DNA of 64,000 bases, taken from contig NZ_CP035926.1 in NCBI RefSeq assembly GCF_004214815.1, forward strand, positions 124,001 through 188,000. Reading direction: 5' to 3'. A model generated the notes under the pieces. That model was not told where the DNA came from and did not search any database. It worked only from the letters and a program-made list of their open reading frames with translations. Shown here in pieces: positions 38,233-46,475 of this stretch; position 1 is the first letter of the stretch, and each line of letters begins with the position of its first letter. The stretch comes from Aliarcobacter thereius LMG 24486. GTDB taxonomy: Bacteria > Campylobacterota > Campylobacteria > Campylobacterales > Arcobacteraceae. The position numbers and the translations under genes are program-made.

Positions 38233-38709
38233 TTAAGACTTTAATTTAGATTTATATAATTCAAATTCTTCTTTTGAAACATATTTAGTTTCAAAATCTT
38301 TTAGCTCATTATTATAAGTCGAAATTATATAGTTTGAAGGTAAACTAGAAACTAAATTTTGATCAATTAATGGAGTTCCTTCAACAACATAAGTAGTTTT
38401 TCCAAAAATAAGTGGTATATAAAAACTAGTAAAAGAAACAACACCATCAGCAAGAGCTACTGCTCCTGGAACTTTTTCTATGGCATTATCTATAGCTTGT
38501 TTTAAGTGAGTAGTACCAGTTGGAAATATAATAATCATATAAGCTGGATCCTCACCTCGAACTCTTTCTGAAGCTCTTTTTAATGATTTAGAATTTAAAT
38601 CTACATTTTTTGTAGAAATAACAGTAAAATCTGTAACCCTTTGTGTACAACCTGTAATAAAAGTGATTGTAATTAACGATAAAAATAAAACTTTAAAAGT
38701 TTTTAACAT
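38233..38709 (-). CDS. Predicted lipoprotein of unknown function
   Basis: 158 residues starting with a lipoprotein signal ending TFITGC (Cys about 21). The mature part contains TVISTKNVDLNSKSLKRASERVRGED and AIDNAIEKVPGAVALADGVV, which suggest an outer-membrane-associated lipoprotein, but I do not recognise the family. GAGGAGAAT precedes the start. It lies upstream of the DUF3015-DUF4105 pair on the same strand across a 114-bp gap, so linkage is uncertain. The 221 bp between this gene and cdsA show only AT-rich promoter-like sequence. Confidence 0.75.
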   Translation of the reverse strand: MLKTFKVLFLSLITITFITGCTQRVTDFTVISTKNVDLNSKSLKRASERVRGEDPAYMIIIFPTGTTHLKQAIDNAIEKVPGAVALADGVVSFTSFYIPLIFGKTTYVVEGTPLIDQNLVSSLPSNYIISTYNNELKDFETKYVSKEEFELYKSKLKS

Positions 38710-38930
38710 AATATTCTCCTCTATAAAAATAAATTTGATTATATATAAAAAATATACTTTAGTCCATTATTATTTCAAGAAGATAGATAAATAAATAATT
38801 TATGAGTAGAATATACACAATAAAGAATATTATTCTTCTATATCAATTATAAAGCAATAATTTTAATAAATATATTAGAATAAAAGTTAAATTTGTGTAA
38901 TATATACACATTTTATTTTAAGGTAACAAA

Positions 38931-39689
38931 ATGTTAGAACTTATTGGAAACTTATCTTTAAGAGTCAAAACAGGAATAGCACTTATTGCTTTTGTGCTTA
39001 TTTTAGGAATTATTGATTCATATTTTATTTTTTGGCTATTTTTTGGAGTAGCTTTAATCATTGCTGTTAGTGAATCAAAAACTTTATACAAACTAGAAGA
39101 CAAAAGTATTTATGTTTATATAGTGTTACTTTGGGTTGCAGTTTATTTTTATCCAAGTCCAGTTGATCTTATATTCATTGTAGCTATGGGATATGCTTCT
39201 CAACTTGCATATAAAAGAAAACTAGATAAAAAAATGGTTTTACCACTATTTTATCCTACTGCATCTTTTGTATTTTTGATGGCACTTTATAGTGAATATG
39301 GAGTTGGAGCACTTTTTTGGCTTTTAATAATAGTTGCAGCTACTGATACAGGAGCATATTTTGCAGGAAAAAATTTTGGTAAAACGAAATTTTGTGAAAC
39401 AAGTCCAAATAAGACTTTAGAAGGTGTTTTTGGAGGTATGCTTTTAGCTGTTATTTTAGGTGCTTTAACTTCAATTGATGATATTGGATTTATTGCTTCA
39501 ATTATTATTGCAGCTATTGTATCTTTATCTTCAGTTTTTGGAGATTTATTTGAAAGTTATCTAAAAAGAGAAGCTGGAGTAAAAGATAGTGGAAATATTT
39601 TACCAGGACATGGTGGAATTTTAGATAGAGTTGATGGATATTTATTTGGTGCAGTTGTGATGCTTGTTCTTCTTAGGGTAGTTATTTGA
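38931..39689 (+). CDS. cdsA: Phosphatidate cytidylyltransferase CdsA
   Basis: CdsA makes CDP-diacylglycerol from phosphatidic acid in the inner membrane. The 252-residue protein has about seven hydrophobic helices and the family signature SYLKREAGVKDSGNILPGHG followed by GILDRVDGYLFGAV near the C-terminus. AAGGTAAC precedes the start. Its stop overlaps the TTG start of dxr (TTGA). It heads an operon-like run ending at cutA. Confidence 0.94.
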   Translation: MLELIGNLSLRVKTGIALIAFVLILGIIDSYFIFWLFFGVALIIAVSESKTLYKLEDKSIYVYIVLLWVAVYFYPSPVDLIFIVAMGYASQLAYKRKLDKKMVLPLFYPTASFVFLMALYSEYGVGALFWLLIIVAATDTGAYFAGKNFGKTKFCETSPNKTLEGVFGGMLLAVILGALTSIDDIGFIASIIIAAIVSLSSVFGDLFESYLKREAGVKDSGNILPGHGGILDRVDGYLFGAVVMLVLLRVVI

Positions 39690-40753
39690 TAATACTTGGA
39701 AGTACAGGTTCTATTGGTGTAAATACTTTAGAAGTTGCAAAAAAATACAGCTTAGATATTGAAGTTTTAGTAGCTGGAAGAAATATAGAACTTTTGAATA
39801 AGCAGATAAAAGAGCATAATCCTAAAAAAGTGATAATTGCTTTTAAAGAAGATTTACACAAAGTAAATCACAAAAATGTAAGTTTTGGAGAAGATGCAAT
39901 TTTAAGAGCTATTGAAAATAGCTCTTCAAATATTGTTGTAAATGCACTTGTTGGATTTTTAGGATTAAAACCAACTTTAAAAGCAATAGAGTGTAATAAA
40001 AAATTATGTCTAGCAAATAAAGAGTCACTTGTTGTTGCAGGAAAATTTATAGATAAAACAAATTTAAGAGCAATAGATAGTGAGCATTTTGCACTTTGGT
40101 ATTTATATCAAAATAAAAAAATAGATTCTATGATAATAACTGCAAGTGGAGGTTCTTTTAGAGATTATCCAATTGAAAACTTAAAGAATGTATCTGTAAA
40201 AGAAGCACTTAATCATCCAAATTGGAAGATGGGAAATAAAATTACAATAGATAGTGCAACAATGACAAATAAGATGTTTGAACTTCTTGAAGCAGCTTGG
40301 CTTTTTGATACAAAAAAACTTGATGCAATAATAGAACCAAAATCAATGATTCATGCTTTTATAAACTTTACAGATGGAAGTACAACAGCTCATATTGCAA
40401 ATACTTCAATGCAACTTCCAATAGCTTATGCAATTTTAGATAAAGTTGAAGATGAGATTTTAAAGCCAGTAGATTTACTTGAAGTTTCATCTTTAAACTT
40501 TTTAAAAATAGAAAAAGATAGATATCCAATTTGGCAAATAAAAGATGAAATTCTTTCTAATCCTGATTTAGGAGTTGTTTTAAACTCTGCAAATGAAATA
40601 GCTGTTTCTAAATTTTTAAATAGTGAGATTGGTTTTTTAGATATTTCAAAAATAACTTTAAATGCTATTGAAAAATTTTCTTCTTTAAAAGCTACAAATA
40701 TAGAGGATGTTTTTTTAATAGATAAAGAAGTAAGAGCTTATTTTGGGAATTGA
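39686..40753 (+). CDS. dxr: 1-deoxy-D-xylulose 5-phosphate reductoisomerase
   Basis: Dxr makes MEP, the committed step of the MEP isoprenoid route. NADPH-binding GSTGSIGVNTLEVAKKY is at the N-terminus. LANKESLVVAG, AIDSEHFALWYL, TASGGSFRDYP and NHPNWKMGNKITIDSATM are the metal- and substrate-binding parts. 355 residues is slightly short but complete. The start is TTG, overlapping the cdsA stop, with TAGGG upstream. DXP is also the substrate of ThiG, encoded elsewhere in the window. Confidence 0.95.
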   Translation: MIILGSTGSIGVNTLEVAKKYSLDIEVLVAGRNIELLNKQIKEHNPKKVIIAFKEDLHKVNHKNVSFGEDAILRAIENSSSNIVVNALVGFLGLKPTLKAIECNKKLCLANKESLVVAGKFIDKTNLRAIDSEHFALWYLYQNKKIDSMIITASGGSFRDYPIENLKNVSVKEALNHPNWKMGNKITIDSATMTNKMFELLEAAWLFDTKKLDAIIEPKSMIHAFINFTDGSTTAHIANTSMQLPIAYAILDKVEDEILKPVDLLEVSSLNFLKIEKDRYPIWQIKDEILSNPDLGVVLNSANEIAVSKFLNSEIGFLDISKITLNAIEKFSSLKATNIEDVFLIDKEVRAYFGN

Positions 40754-40754
40754 T

Positions 40755-41030
40755 ATGTTAATTCCTTTTGGAATTTTAATAATAATAACAATCTATTTAA
40801 TATATAGTAGAACAAAATTTGAAAAAGATATTGTAAATATTTATGAAGAGAAATTTGAAGAGTGGAAAAAACATAATCCTTCAAAAGAGAATGAAATAGA
40901 GAAAAAAGAGCTAGTTGGACTTATTTTTAAAGAGAAATATAAACTATCTTGTGAATTACTTGAAGAGGGTTTAGAAGATAGAATAAAAAGTGCTAAATTT
41001 GATATTAAATATATAAAAAGAGAGAATTAA
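40755..41030 (+). CDS. Small single-span membrane protein
   Basis: 91 residues: an N-terminal hydrophobic helix (MLIPFGILIIITIYLIYS, 1-18) and a charged cytoplasmic-type tail rich in Lys and Glu. The ATG at 40755 just after the dxr stop is preferred over an in-frame TTG at 40743 because the helix then starts the protein. Unknown function. It is in the same operon as dxr and the hydrolase gene. Confidence 0.7.
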   Translation: MLIPFGILIIITIYLIYSRTKFEKDIVNIYEEKFEEWKKHNPSKENEIEKKELVGLIFKEKYKLSCELLEEGLEDRIKSAKFDIKYIKREN

Positions 41031-41031
41031 A

Positions 41032-41595
41032 ATGAGCAGAAAAAGAGTTTTGATTTTACATGGACTAAATGGAAGTGATTTTCCACATTGGCAAGCACAT
41101 CTTGCAAGTGATCTAATAAAAGATAACTATGTTGTATCTTTTCCTTTATTACCAAATAAAAATAGTCCAAATTTAAATGAGTGGAAAGAGTTTATAAAAG
41201 ATGAGATAAAACATTTTAAGCCACAAATCGTAGTTTGTCACTCTTTAGCAAATATCTTATGGTTTCATATTTGCGAGGAACTTGATATTAGTTTAGATAA
41301 ATTAATGCTTGTTGCCCCTGTTAGAAATAAAGAATTAGAAGAGGCAAAAAGCTTTTTCCCCTATCCTGTACCAAAAAATTTAAAATCAAAAGAAGCAATA
41401 ATTGCAGCATCTACAAATGATCCTTTTATGAGCATAGAAGAAGCTATAAATTTGCAAAGTAAATTAAATATTGGTATGAAAATTATGGAAAATGCTGGAC
41501 ATATAAATACAAGTGCTGGATTTGGAAAACTTGACTGTGCTTTAGACTGGGTGAAAAGAGAAGAAGTTTGTGAAGAGAATTCACAAAATATATAG
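41032..41595 (+). CDS. RBBP9/YdeN-like alpha/beta serine hydrolase
   Basis: 187 residues of the RBBP9/YdeN (DUF1234-type) hydrolase family. N-terminal LILHGLNGSDFPHWQAHL, nucleophile elbow VVCHSLANILWFH (Ser about 70), Asp in ASTNDPFMSIEEA, and His in NAGHINTSAGFG near 162 make a complete triad. The Gly before the Ser is replaced by Cys, as in some relatives. The substrate is unknown. It lies 1 base behind the small membrane protein and 8 bases before tsaD. Confidence 0.85.
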   Translation: MSRKRVLILHGLNGSDFPHWQAHLASDLIKDNYVVSFPLLPNKNSPNLNEWKEFIKDEIKHFKPQIVVCHSLANILWFHICEELDISLDKLMLVAPVRNKELEEAKSFFPYPVPKNLKSKEAIIAASTNDPFMSIEEAINLQSKLNIGMKIMENAGHINTSAGFGKLDCALDWVKREEVCEENSQNI

Positions 41596-41603
41596 GAAGA
41601 TAA

Positions 41604-42605
41604 ATGATTTTAGCAATTGAATCATCTTGTGATGATAGTTCAATATCAATTACAAAGATAGATAGTTTAGACTTAGTTTTTCATAAAAAGATATCTCAAG
41701 AATTAGAACATAGTTTTTATGGAGGAGTTGTTCCAGAACTTGCAGCAAGACTTCATATAGAAGCATTGCCTAAGATATTTGAAGAGTGTAAAGAGTATTT
41801 AAAAGATATAAAAGCAGTTGCTGTTACAAATGCTCCTGGACTTAGTGTAACACTAACAGAAGGAGTTGCTATGGCAAAAGCTATAAGTATAGCTTTAAAT
41901 CTTCCTTTAATAGCTGTAAATCATCTAAAAGGTCATATATATTCACTTTTTATTGAAAAAGAAGAGTGTTTTCCTATAACAATTCTTTTAGTTTCAGGAG
42001 GACATACTCAAATAATTGAGGCTAATAATTTAAATAGTATGAAAACAGTCGCTAGAACTTTAGATGATAGTTTTGGAGAGAGTTTTGATAAAGTTGCAAA
42101 AATGATGAATTTGTCATATCCTGGTGGTCCAATAATTGAGGAAAAAGCAAAAAAAGGAAATGAAAATAGATTTTCTTTTCCTATTCCACTTTCTCAAAGT
42201 CCAAATATTGAATTTAGTTATTCTGGCTTAAAAAATGCAGTTAGAGTCGAAATAGAAAAGATAAAAGAAGAAAAAAATGAACTTAGTGAAGATGATATTT
42301 GTGATATAGCAGCAAGTTTTCAAAAAGCAGCAACAAAACATATTTTACAAAAATTAAATAAATTATTTAAAAAATCAGCACCAAAAACTTTTGCAATAGT
42401 TGGAGGAGCAAGTGCAAATATATATCTAAGAGAGAATATAGAGGAACTTTGTGCAAAATATGATACAAAACTACTTTTAAGTTCATTAAAATATTGTTCA
42501 GATAATGCAGCAATGATTGGAAGAGTTGCTATAGAACAATATAAAATAAAAGATTTTATAAATTTAGAAGAACTTGATATAAAAACAAGAGTAAAGGAGC
42601 TTTAA
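41604..42605 (+). CDS. tsaD: tRNA N6-threonylcarbamoyladenosine transferase TsaD
   Basis: TsaD makes t6A37 in ANN-decoding tRNAs with TsaB and TsaE. The 333-residue ASKHA-fold protein has [13 protein letters not shown], the metal histidines in [17 protein letters not shown] and NHLKGHIYS, and the nucleotide-binding VSGGHTQII and [19 protein letters not shown] precedes the start. It is slightly shorter than usual but intact. Confidence 0.96.
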   Translation: MILAIESSCDDSSISITKIDSLDLVFHKKISQELEHSFYGGVVPELAARLHIEALPKIFEECKEYLKDIKAVAVTNAPGLSVTLTEGVAMAKAISIALNLPLIAVNHLKGHIYSLFIEKEECFPITILLVSGGHTQIIEANNLNSMKTVARTLDDSFGESFDKVAKMMNLSYPGGPIIEEKAKKGNENRFSFPIPLSQSPNIEFSYSGLKNAVRVEIEKIKEEKNELSEDDICDIAASFQKAATKHILQKLNKLFKKSAPKTFAIVGGASANIYLRENIEELCAKYDTKLLLSSLKYCSDNAAMIGRVAIEQYKIKDFINLEELDIKTRVKEL

Positions 42606-42606
42606 A

Positions 42607-42957
42607 ATGAGTTTAGCAGATCTTTTAGCAAAAAATATTGGCTCAAAACTTGAAATAAGTAGCTTTGATACACAAAAAGAGGATAGAAAAAATAAAAATA
42701 TAGAAAAGAGTTTAATTTTACCAAAAAATGAACATAGATTAGTTTTTTTATATGAGAAAAGAAATGGCAAACCAGTTACTATTATTGGTAGATTTCAATT
42801 AGAAGAGAATGAAAAAAAAGAGGTTTTAAAACTTTTAAAATCAAAACTTGCTTGTGGAGGAGCAATAAAAGATGAATATATAGAACTTCAAGGTGATTTA
42901 AAAGATAAAGCTAGATTAATTCTAGAAAGCAGTTCTTGGAAGTTTAAAAACAAATGA
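42607..42957 (+). CDS. SUI1/YciH-like translation initiation factor-related protein
   Basis: The 116-residue protein has a disordered charged N-terminus (1-50) and a SUI1 (eIF1-like) fold: EKRNGKPVTIIGRFQLEENE, LLKSKLACGGAIKD and EYIELQGDLKDKARLIL. Bacterial YciH/eIF1-like proteins are thought to affect start-codon selection on 30S subunits, with roles still poorly defined. AAGGAGCTTTAAA covers the tsaD stop, so translation is coupled. It overlaps cutA by 4 bases. Confidence 0.85.
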   Translation: MSLADLLAKNIGSKLEISSFDTQKEDRKNKNIEKSLILPKNEHRLVFLYEKRNGKPVTIIGRFQLEENEKKEVLKLLKSKLACGGAIKDEYIELQGDLKDKARLILESSSWKFKNK

Positions 42958-43277
42958 AAACTACTATTGTAAAAACAACTTGTAATAAGCTAAAAGAAGC
43001 AAAGAATTTATCAAAAATACTATTAGATAAAAAACTAGCAGCATGTATTCAAATAGAAAAAATAGTTTCATTATATAATTGGCAAGATAAACTTTATGAA
43101 GAGGATGAATTTTTGTTAAATATAAAAACAAGAAAAGATTTGTTTAAAAAAGTTAGAAAAACTATTATAAAAAATCACTCATATAAAGTGCCCCAAGTTA
43201 CCGAGCTAGAGATAAGTAATATAAGTAAAGAATATTTTAATTATATATTAGAAAATACGAAAAAGATAAAAAGTTAA
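42954..43277 (+). CDS. cutA: Divalent-cation tolerance protein CutA
   Basis: 107-residue ferredoxin-like trimeric protein with KLAACIQIEKIVSLYNWQ, the core pattern DEFLLNIKTRKDLF and YKVPQVTELEI. CutA was linked to copper tolerance, but its true role is unclear. Last gene of the cdsA-cutA run; the stop is 19 bases before the -35 of the tRNA promoter. Confidence 0.92.
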   Translation: MKTTIVKTTCNKLKEAKNLSKILLDKKLAACIQIEKIVSLYNWQDKLYEEDEFLLNIKTRKDLFKKVRKTIIKNHSYKVPQVTELEISNISKEYFNYILENTKKIKS

Positions 43278-43295
43278 GAAAAAACCTAAAAACAC

Positions 43296-43324
43296 TTGAC
43301 AAAAGATAAATTATATAATATAAT
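43296..43324 (+). promoter_or_regulatory. Consensus sigma-70 promoter of the tRNA array
   Basis: TTGACA (43296-43301), 17-nt spacer, TATAAT (43319-43324), 32 nt before the first base of tRNA-Pro. It matches the full consensus, the only such promoter noticed in the window and unusual for this group. Confidence 0.78.
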
Positions 43325-43356
43325 TCCGTCCACTTTTTGAGATAAAAGGTGCGTGT

Positions 43357-43434
43357 CGGGGCGTAGCGCAGTCTGGTTAGCGCACCTGGTTTGGGACCAG
43401 GGGGCCGGAGGTTCGAATCCTCTCGCCCCGACCA
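43357..43434 (+). tRNA. tRNA-Pro (anticodon TGG)
   Basis: Acceptor stem CGGGGCG pairs with CGCCCCG, followed by A and encoded CCA. The anticodon loop is TTTGGGA with TGG at positions 34-36 and the T-arm has GTTCGAATC. 78 nt. First tRNA of the array. Confidence 0.95.
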
Positions 43435-43450
43435 TTTTTTTAATAAATAT

Positions 43451-43528
43451 GGTAGGTATAGCTCAGTTGGTTAGAGCATCGGGTTGTGGTTCCGAGGGCC
43501 GTGGGTTCAAGTCCCATTATCTACCCCA
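43451..43528 (+). tRNA. tRNA-His (anticodon GTG)
   Basis: The 7-bp acceptor GTAGGTA/TATCTAC carries the extra 5' G(-1) opposite C73, the identity feature of tRNA-His. The anticodon loop is TTGTGGT. CCA is encoded. 16 nt after tRNA-Pro. Confidence 0.95.
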
Positions 43529-43540
43529 TTCTTTTTTTAT

Positions 43541-43617
<77 letters not shown>

Positions 43618-43631
43618 TTTATGTATATTGT

Positions 43632-43716
43632 GCGGATGTGGTGAAATTGGTATACACGCTAGACTTAGGATCTAGTGCCTCACGGTGTGGAAGTTCGAGT
43701 CTTCTCATCCGCACCA
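43632..43716 (+). tRNA. tRNA-Leu (anticodon TAG), target of element integration
   Basis: Acceptor GCGGATG/CATCCGC with A73 and CCA, anticodon loop CTTAGGA (TAG), a class II variable arm, 85 nt. Its last 17 bases plus the next base recur at 47751-47768. The intact gene is on the promoter side of the inserted element. Confidence 0.95.
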
Positions 43717-43717
43717 T
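43700..43717 (+). repeat. Left attachment site within tRNA-Leu 3' end
   Basis: 18-bp direct repeat TCTTCTCATCCGCACCAT, identical to 47751-47768. It covers part of the T-arm, the acceptor 3' strand and CCA, as usual for tRNA-targeting integrases. Confidence 0.88.
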
Positions 43718-43724
43718 ATAACCC

Positions 43725-43742
43725 CTACAAGCCCCATAAAAT
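43725..43742 (+). repeat. Left copy of a subterminal inverted repeat
   Basis: CTACAAGCCCCATAAAAT matches the reverse complement of 47707-47725 with one gap and one mismatch. Part of the motif also occurs inverted at about 46199-46210 (GGGGCTTTGTAG). Just inside the att core, it may be an integrase or excisionase binding site. Confidence 0.5.
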
Positions 43743-43791
43743 CGAACTCTCTAAATACTTTTTATATAATAAAAGAGAAAAAATCATAAAA

Positions 43792-43824
43792 TTGAACCAA
43801 ATGTTGAACCCGTGGTTGAACCAA
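43792..43824 (+). repeat. Left copy of a 33-bp subterminal direct repeat
   Basis: The stretch starts TTGAACCAAATGTTGAAC and has a third TTGAACC unit. It recurs at 47660-47692 with 5 mismatches. Located 75 bp inside the left att site and 59 bp inside the right one, it may be integrase arm-type binding DNA. Confidence 0.55.
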
Positions 43825-43840
43825 AAAAGGTTAAATCATT

Positions 43841-43987
43841 ATGAGTTATATAATAAAACATAGAGAACAATATTACTATAAGTGAAAAATACCACAAACA
43901 AGAAAAAACTTTACAATAACTTTAAAAACAGATTCCTACAAAGAAGCTAAGTTTATAACAAGTATAATCAACCCAAAAGTAGAGGAG
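43841..43987 (+). other. Detached N-terminal coding remnant of the integrase
   Basis: The ATG at 43841 opens MSYIIKHREQYYYK and then meets TGA (43883-43885). The same frame continues without a break as [20 protein letters not shown] and runs into the integrase ORF at 43988. The pattern is that of the arm-type DNA-binding domain of tyrosine integrases, so one CGA or AGA codon has probably become TGA. Confidence 0.7.
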
Positions 43988-45622
43988 ATGGTTATAAAAA
44001 TGAATTGGGAAGAAAATGTTAAGTATATAAAAGAGCTGATAGGTAAATATGTAGAAAAAGCAAAACAAGATTATAGTGAGCAAAGAATAGCTAGAGAACA
44101 AAGATGGGAATATATAACAGAAGATAATATCTTACGAAGTGGAAGCCATCCAAAAGCAATCGATAAGGCAATAAAAAATATGGTAGATGTAGTTCATTCA
44201 TCTAATCAAGATTTAAAAATTGAAAAATATAATGAAATTATTAAAAAATCAAAAATGGAAGATGAATTTAGAAAAGCAGAAACTAGATTTAAAAATGATA
44301 CAAATCTTCAAAATTTCCTGATTGATGATACCTTAAAAGCAGAAATAGAGTTACTGCATTTAGACAAACAAGATAATGAAACAAGAATTAAAAAGACAAA
44401 CGAAAAAGAAAAAATGATTGAACTACTTAGCCAAGCATATCTAAAACAAATTGAGATGGAAGAGAAAAGGCAACAAGAAATAACAACAATCTACAAAGAA
44501 AATCCATTAATGGCAAAATACAAAACATACACAGCTAAAGAACTTGTAGAGATGTTTAAAACTCAAAAACAAAGAGAAGGAATTAAAGAACTTCACAGAT
44601 ATGTTAAGCCTTTAGATATTTTTTTACAACTTACGGGCGATAAAGAGTATCTAATCGATATAACAGCAGAAGAGATGTTAAATTTTGTATATGATTTTCA
44701 AGATATGCCAAACGAAAATGCTAAAGGTGTTAAACCAAAAATAAGAGGAAAAGAGGGGCAATATAAAGAATGGATAAGAATTACAAGAGAAGAAAATTTA
44801 ACTAGAGTTAATTCCACGACAACTAAAAATAAGCTAATAGGGATTAATGCTTTTTTAGAATATTGTGTTAATTTAGAGTATTTAGATAAAAATAGATTAA
44901 ATCATTCACAAGTTAAATTTGCTAGACAGAATAGGAGAAAAGATTTTAAAAACGAACAGCTAGAGGCTTTATTTACTAGTAGATGGTATAAGGAAGAATT
45001 GGAAGAGAATCTAGAAAATAATCCATCAAAAGTTTGGATGCCTTTGATTTTATTACATTGTGGAGCAAGAACAAACGAAATAGCACAAGTGAAATTAAAA
45101 CAAATTGTAAAGCGAGATAATGTTTTAGTATTTGATATAAAAGAAGAAGATAGCGACCAAAAATTAAAAAATTATGCTTCTAAGCGAAAAATACCTATAC
45201 CTCAAATTATTTTAGATTATGGATTTGAAGAGTTTTTAAAACAACAAAAAGCAAAAGGGGTAGATAGATTATTCGATGATTTATATTTTACTGCTAAAAA
45301 AGGCTACGGACAATCTTTTGGAAAAGTTTTTAATAAATATAAAAGAGAATGGCTAAGTATTGAAACATTACAAAAAATCTTAAATAGAGAAATCTTGTTA
45401 GATTTACACAGTTTTAGGCATAGCTTAGCTAGTGCTATGAGAAAAGGAAGAGTTAGTGAAGAACATATTAGTGTAATTTTAGGGCATGAACTAAATCAAA
45501 CTCAACAATACGGAAAACAATCTTATGAATTTTTAAAAGAAGAGCTAGATAAAGCTAGTTATGATTTAGATAGTTTAGAAGATTTAAAAGCTAGGATACA
45601 AAATTTTTATAAAAAAGATTAA
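43988..45622 (+). CDS. Tyrosine recombinase/integrase, N-terminally truncated by nonsense mutation
   Basis: The open part is 544 residues. A long helical N-terminal half (1-170) is followed by a core-binding domain (about 190-300) and the catalytic domain with [14 protein letters not shown] (Arg I, about 358), [15 protein letters not shown] (H-x-x-R, about 476), [20 protein letters not shown] (H and candidate Tyr, about 500-515). All catalytic residues appear present. The frame is open upstream to 43886 and, across one TGA, to an ATG at 43841. Translation could restart at 43988 or 44000, but without the arm-binding N-terminus. It lies beside tRNA-Leu and should have mediated integration there. 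Confidence 0.83.
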   Translation: MVIKMNWEENVKYIKELIGKYVEKAKQDYSEQRIAREQRWEYITEDNILRSGSHPKAIDKAIKNMVDVVHSSNQDLKIEKYNEIIKKSKMEDEFRKAETRFKNDTNLQNFLIDDTLKAEIELLHLDKQDNETRIKKTNEKEKMIELLSQAYLKQIEMEEKRQQEITTIYKENPLMAKYKTYTAKELVEMFKTQKQREGIKELHRYVKPLDIFLQLTGDKEYLIDITAEEMLNFVYDFQDMPNENAKGVKPKIRGKEGQYKEWIRITREENLTRVNSTTTKNKLIGINAFLEYCVNLEYLDKNRLNHSQVKFARQNRRKDFKNEQLEALFTSRWYKEELEENLENNPSKVWMPLILLHCGARTNEIAQVKLKQIVKRDNVLVFDIKEEDSDQKLKNYASKRKIPIPQIILDYGFEEFLKQQKAKGVDRLFDDLYFTAKKGYGQSFGKVFNKYKREWLSIETLQKILNREILLDLHSFRHSLASAMRKGRVSEEHISVILGHELNQTQQYGKQSYEFLKEELDKASYDLDSLEDLKARIQNFYKKD

Positions 45623-45719
45623 TGAGTTTTTATTTTCTTGTTTTTGTTAAGTGTTAGAGATATATTTTTTCTTCTTAAAAGCTTAAAAACTTTTAAGATT
45701 TTCAAAAGGAAATAATATA

Positions 45720-45935
45720 TCACACTTCCTCAAGAAACAAAAGAAAATGTCCATACTCTTCTTTTTCTTTATCATTTAGATGTGTGAACATTTCTTTAAT
45801 ATGATGAGTTTCAAATCTTCTCATCTCTCTTTCTTCTTTTAGTTCTTCTTTTAATTCTTTAAGATGAGATTCTAAAACATTAATCTCATTTTGATAAAAA
45901 TCTATTCTTCTTTGTTGCATTGTTTTTTTTTCCAT
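45720..45935 (-). CDS. Small coiled-coil protein of the element
   Basis: 71 residues, almost entirely charged and helical (NEINVLESHLKELKEELKEE), predicting a coiled coil. I do not recognise it. It is believed real because a very strong GGAGGGAG site lies 7 nt before the ATG. Its position between integrase and the structured region suggests a regulator, copy-control or excisionase-like role, but there is no direct evidence. Confidence 0.7.
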   Translation of the reverse strand: MEKKTMQQRRIDFYQNEINVLESHLKELKEELKEEREMRRFETHHIKEMFTHLNDKEKEEYGHFLLFLEEV

Positions 45936-46010
45936 TGTAAAACTCCCTCCTATTATTTTTATATTTTTAAGCTTAAATTAAGTATATCTTAATAATTTCA
46001 TAGTTTGTTG

Positions 46011-46238
46011 TTTTTAGCCTAAAAATACATAAACAGAACCTCTGAAAAAACAAACAAAGCCTATACAGATAGGGTTTGTAAAAAACAATGGCTCCAATTT
46101 AGACACCTCTTTTTTATCAATTTGTTAAATTAATGCTGTTTTTAGGCTAAAAACACACAAATAGAACCTCTAGAAAATGTTATAATATACCCATACAATG
46201 GGGCTTTGTAGAAAACAATAGCTCCAATTTAGACACCT
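46011..46238. repeat. Two-copy structured repeat (about 98 bp each, period about 128 bp)
   Basis: Copy A is 46011-46108 and copy B 46139-46238. Each begins with a 15-bp near-palindrome (TTTTTAGCCTAAAAA in A; TTTTTAGGCTAAAAA in B), then CAGAACCTCT or TAGAACCTCT. A hairpin follows (46055-46078 in A with one mismatch; 46190-46202 in B), then TTTGTA, and each copy ends in the identical 18-mer GCTCCAATTTAGACACCT. The middle parts differ in sequence but keep a stem. No convincing ORF spans them. Part of a 540-bp gene-free stretch (45936-46475). Confidence 0.75.
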
Positions 46239-46330
46239 CAAAGTGTCCATAGGTGCTGTTAAGCTCCTCAACAAACATCGATGAAATCGAACACCACGGC
46301 TCCGCCAGACACCCCCATCGGGGGTGCTTA
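46181..46330 (+). other. Candidate non-coding RNA region of the element
   Basis: In copy B an extended -10 (TGTTATAAT, 46178-46186) could start a rightward transcript. It would run through GACAC-GTGTC (46232-46247) and a GC-rich island (about 46290-46335) with a 7-bp stem and 3-nt loop (46308-46324, CACCCCC/GGGGGTG). It would be convergent to repL. A further imperfect hairpin is at about 46422-46444. An antisense or copy-control RNA is one possibility; this is inference. Confidence 0.35.
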
Positions 46331-46475
46331 TCCTGCCTTAAAATATTATCCCTAATTAGACCAAACACATTTCTCTGTATAATTTAATATTAAAAATGAA
46401 GATGAAGTGCATTTGTGAAATTAAGCTACTCGCAAAAGCGAATAGCTACGAAATGTAAAAGAATTTGAATAAGTT

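Noticed and set aside
43675-43863. 62-codon ORF from tRNA-Leu into the element
   Set aside because: Starts inside the tRNA and uses low-complexity repeat sequence; no support.
46180-46368. Minus-strand ORF of 62 codons across the GC-rich island
   Set aside because: No ribosome-binding site of note, odd composition (many Cys, Trp, Pro) and it spans hairpins and part of repeat copy B; more likely non-coding.
45936-46475. CRISPR array in the repeat block
   Set aside because: Only two copies, long period, unequal middles and no cas genes in the window.
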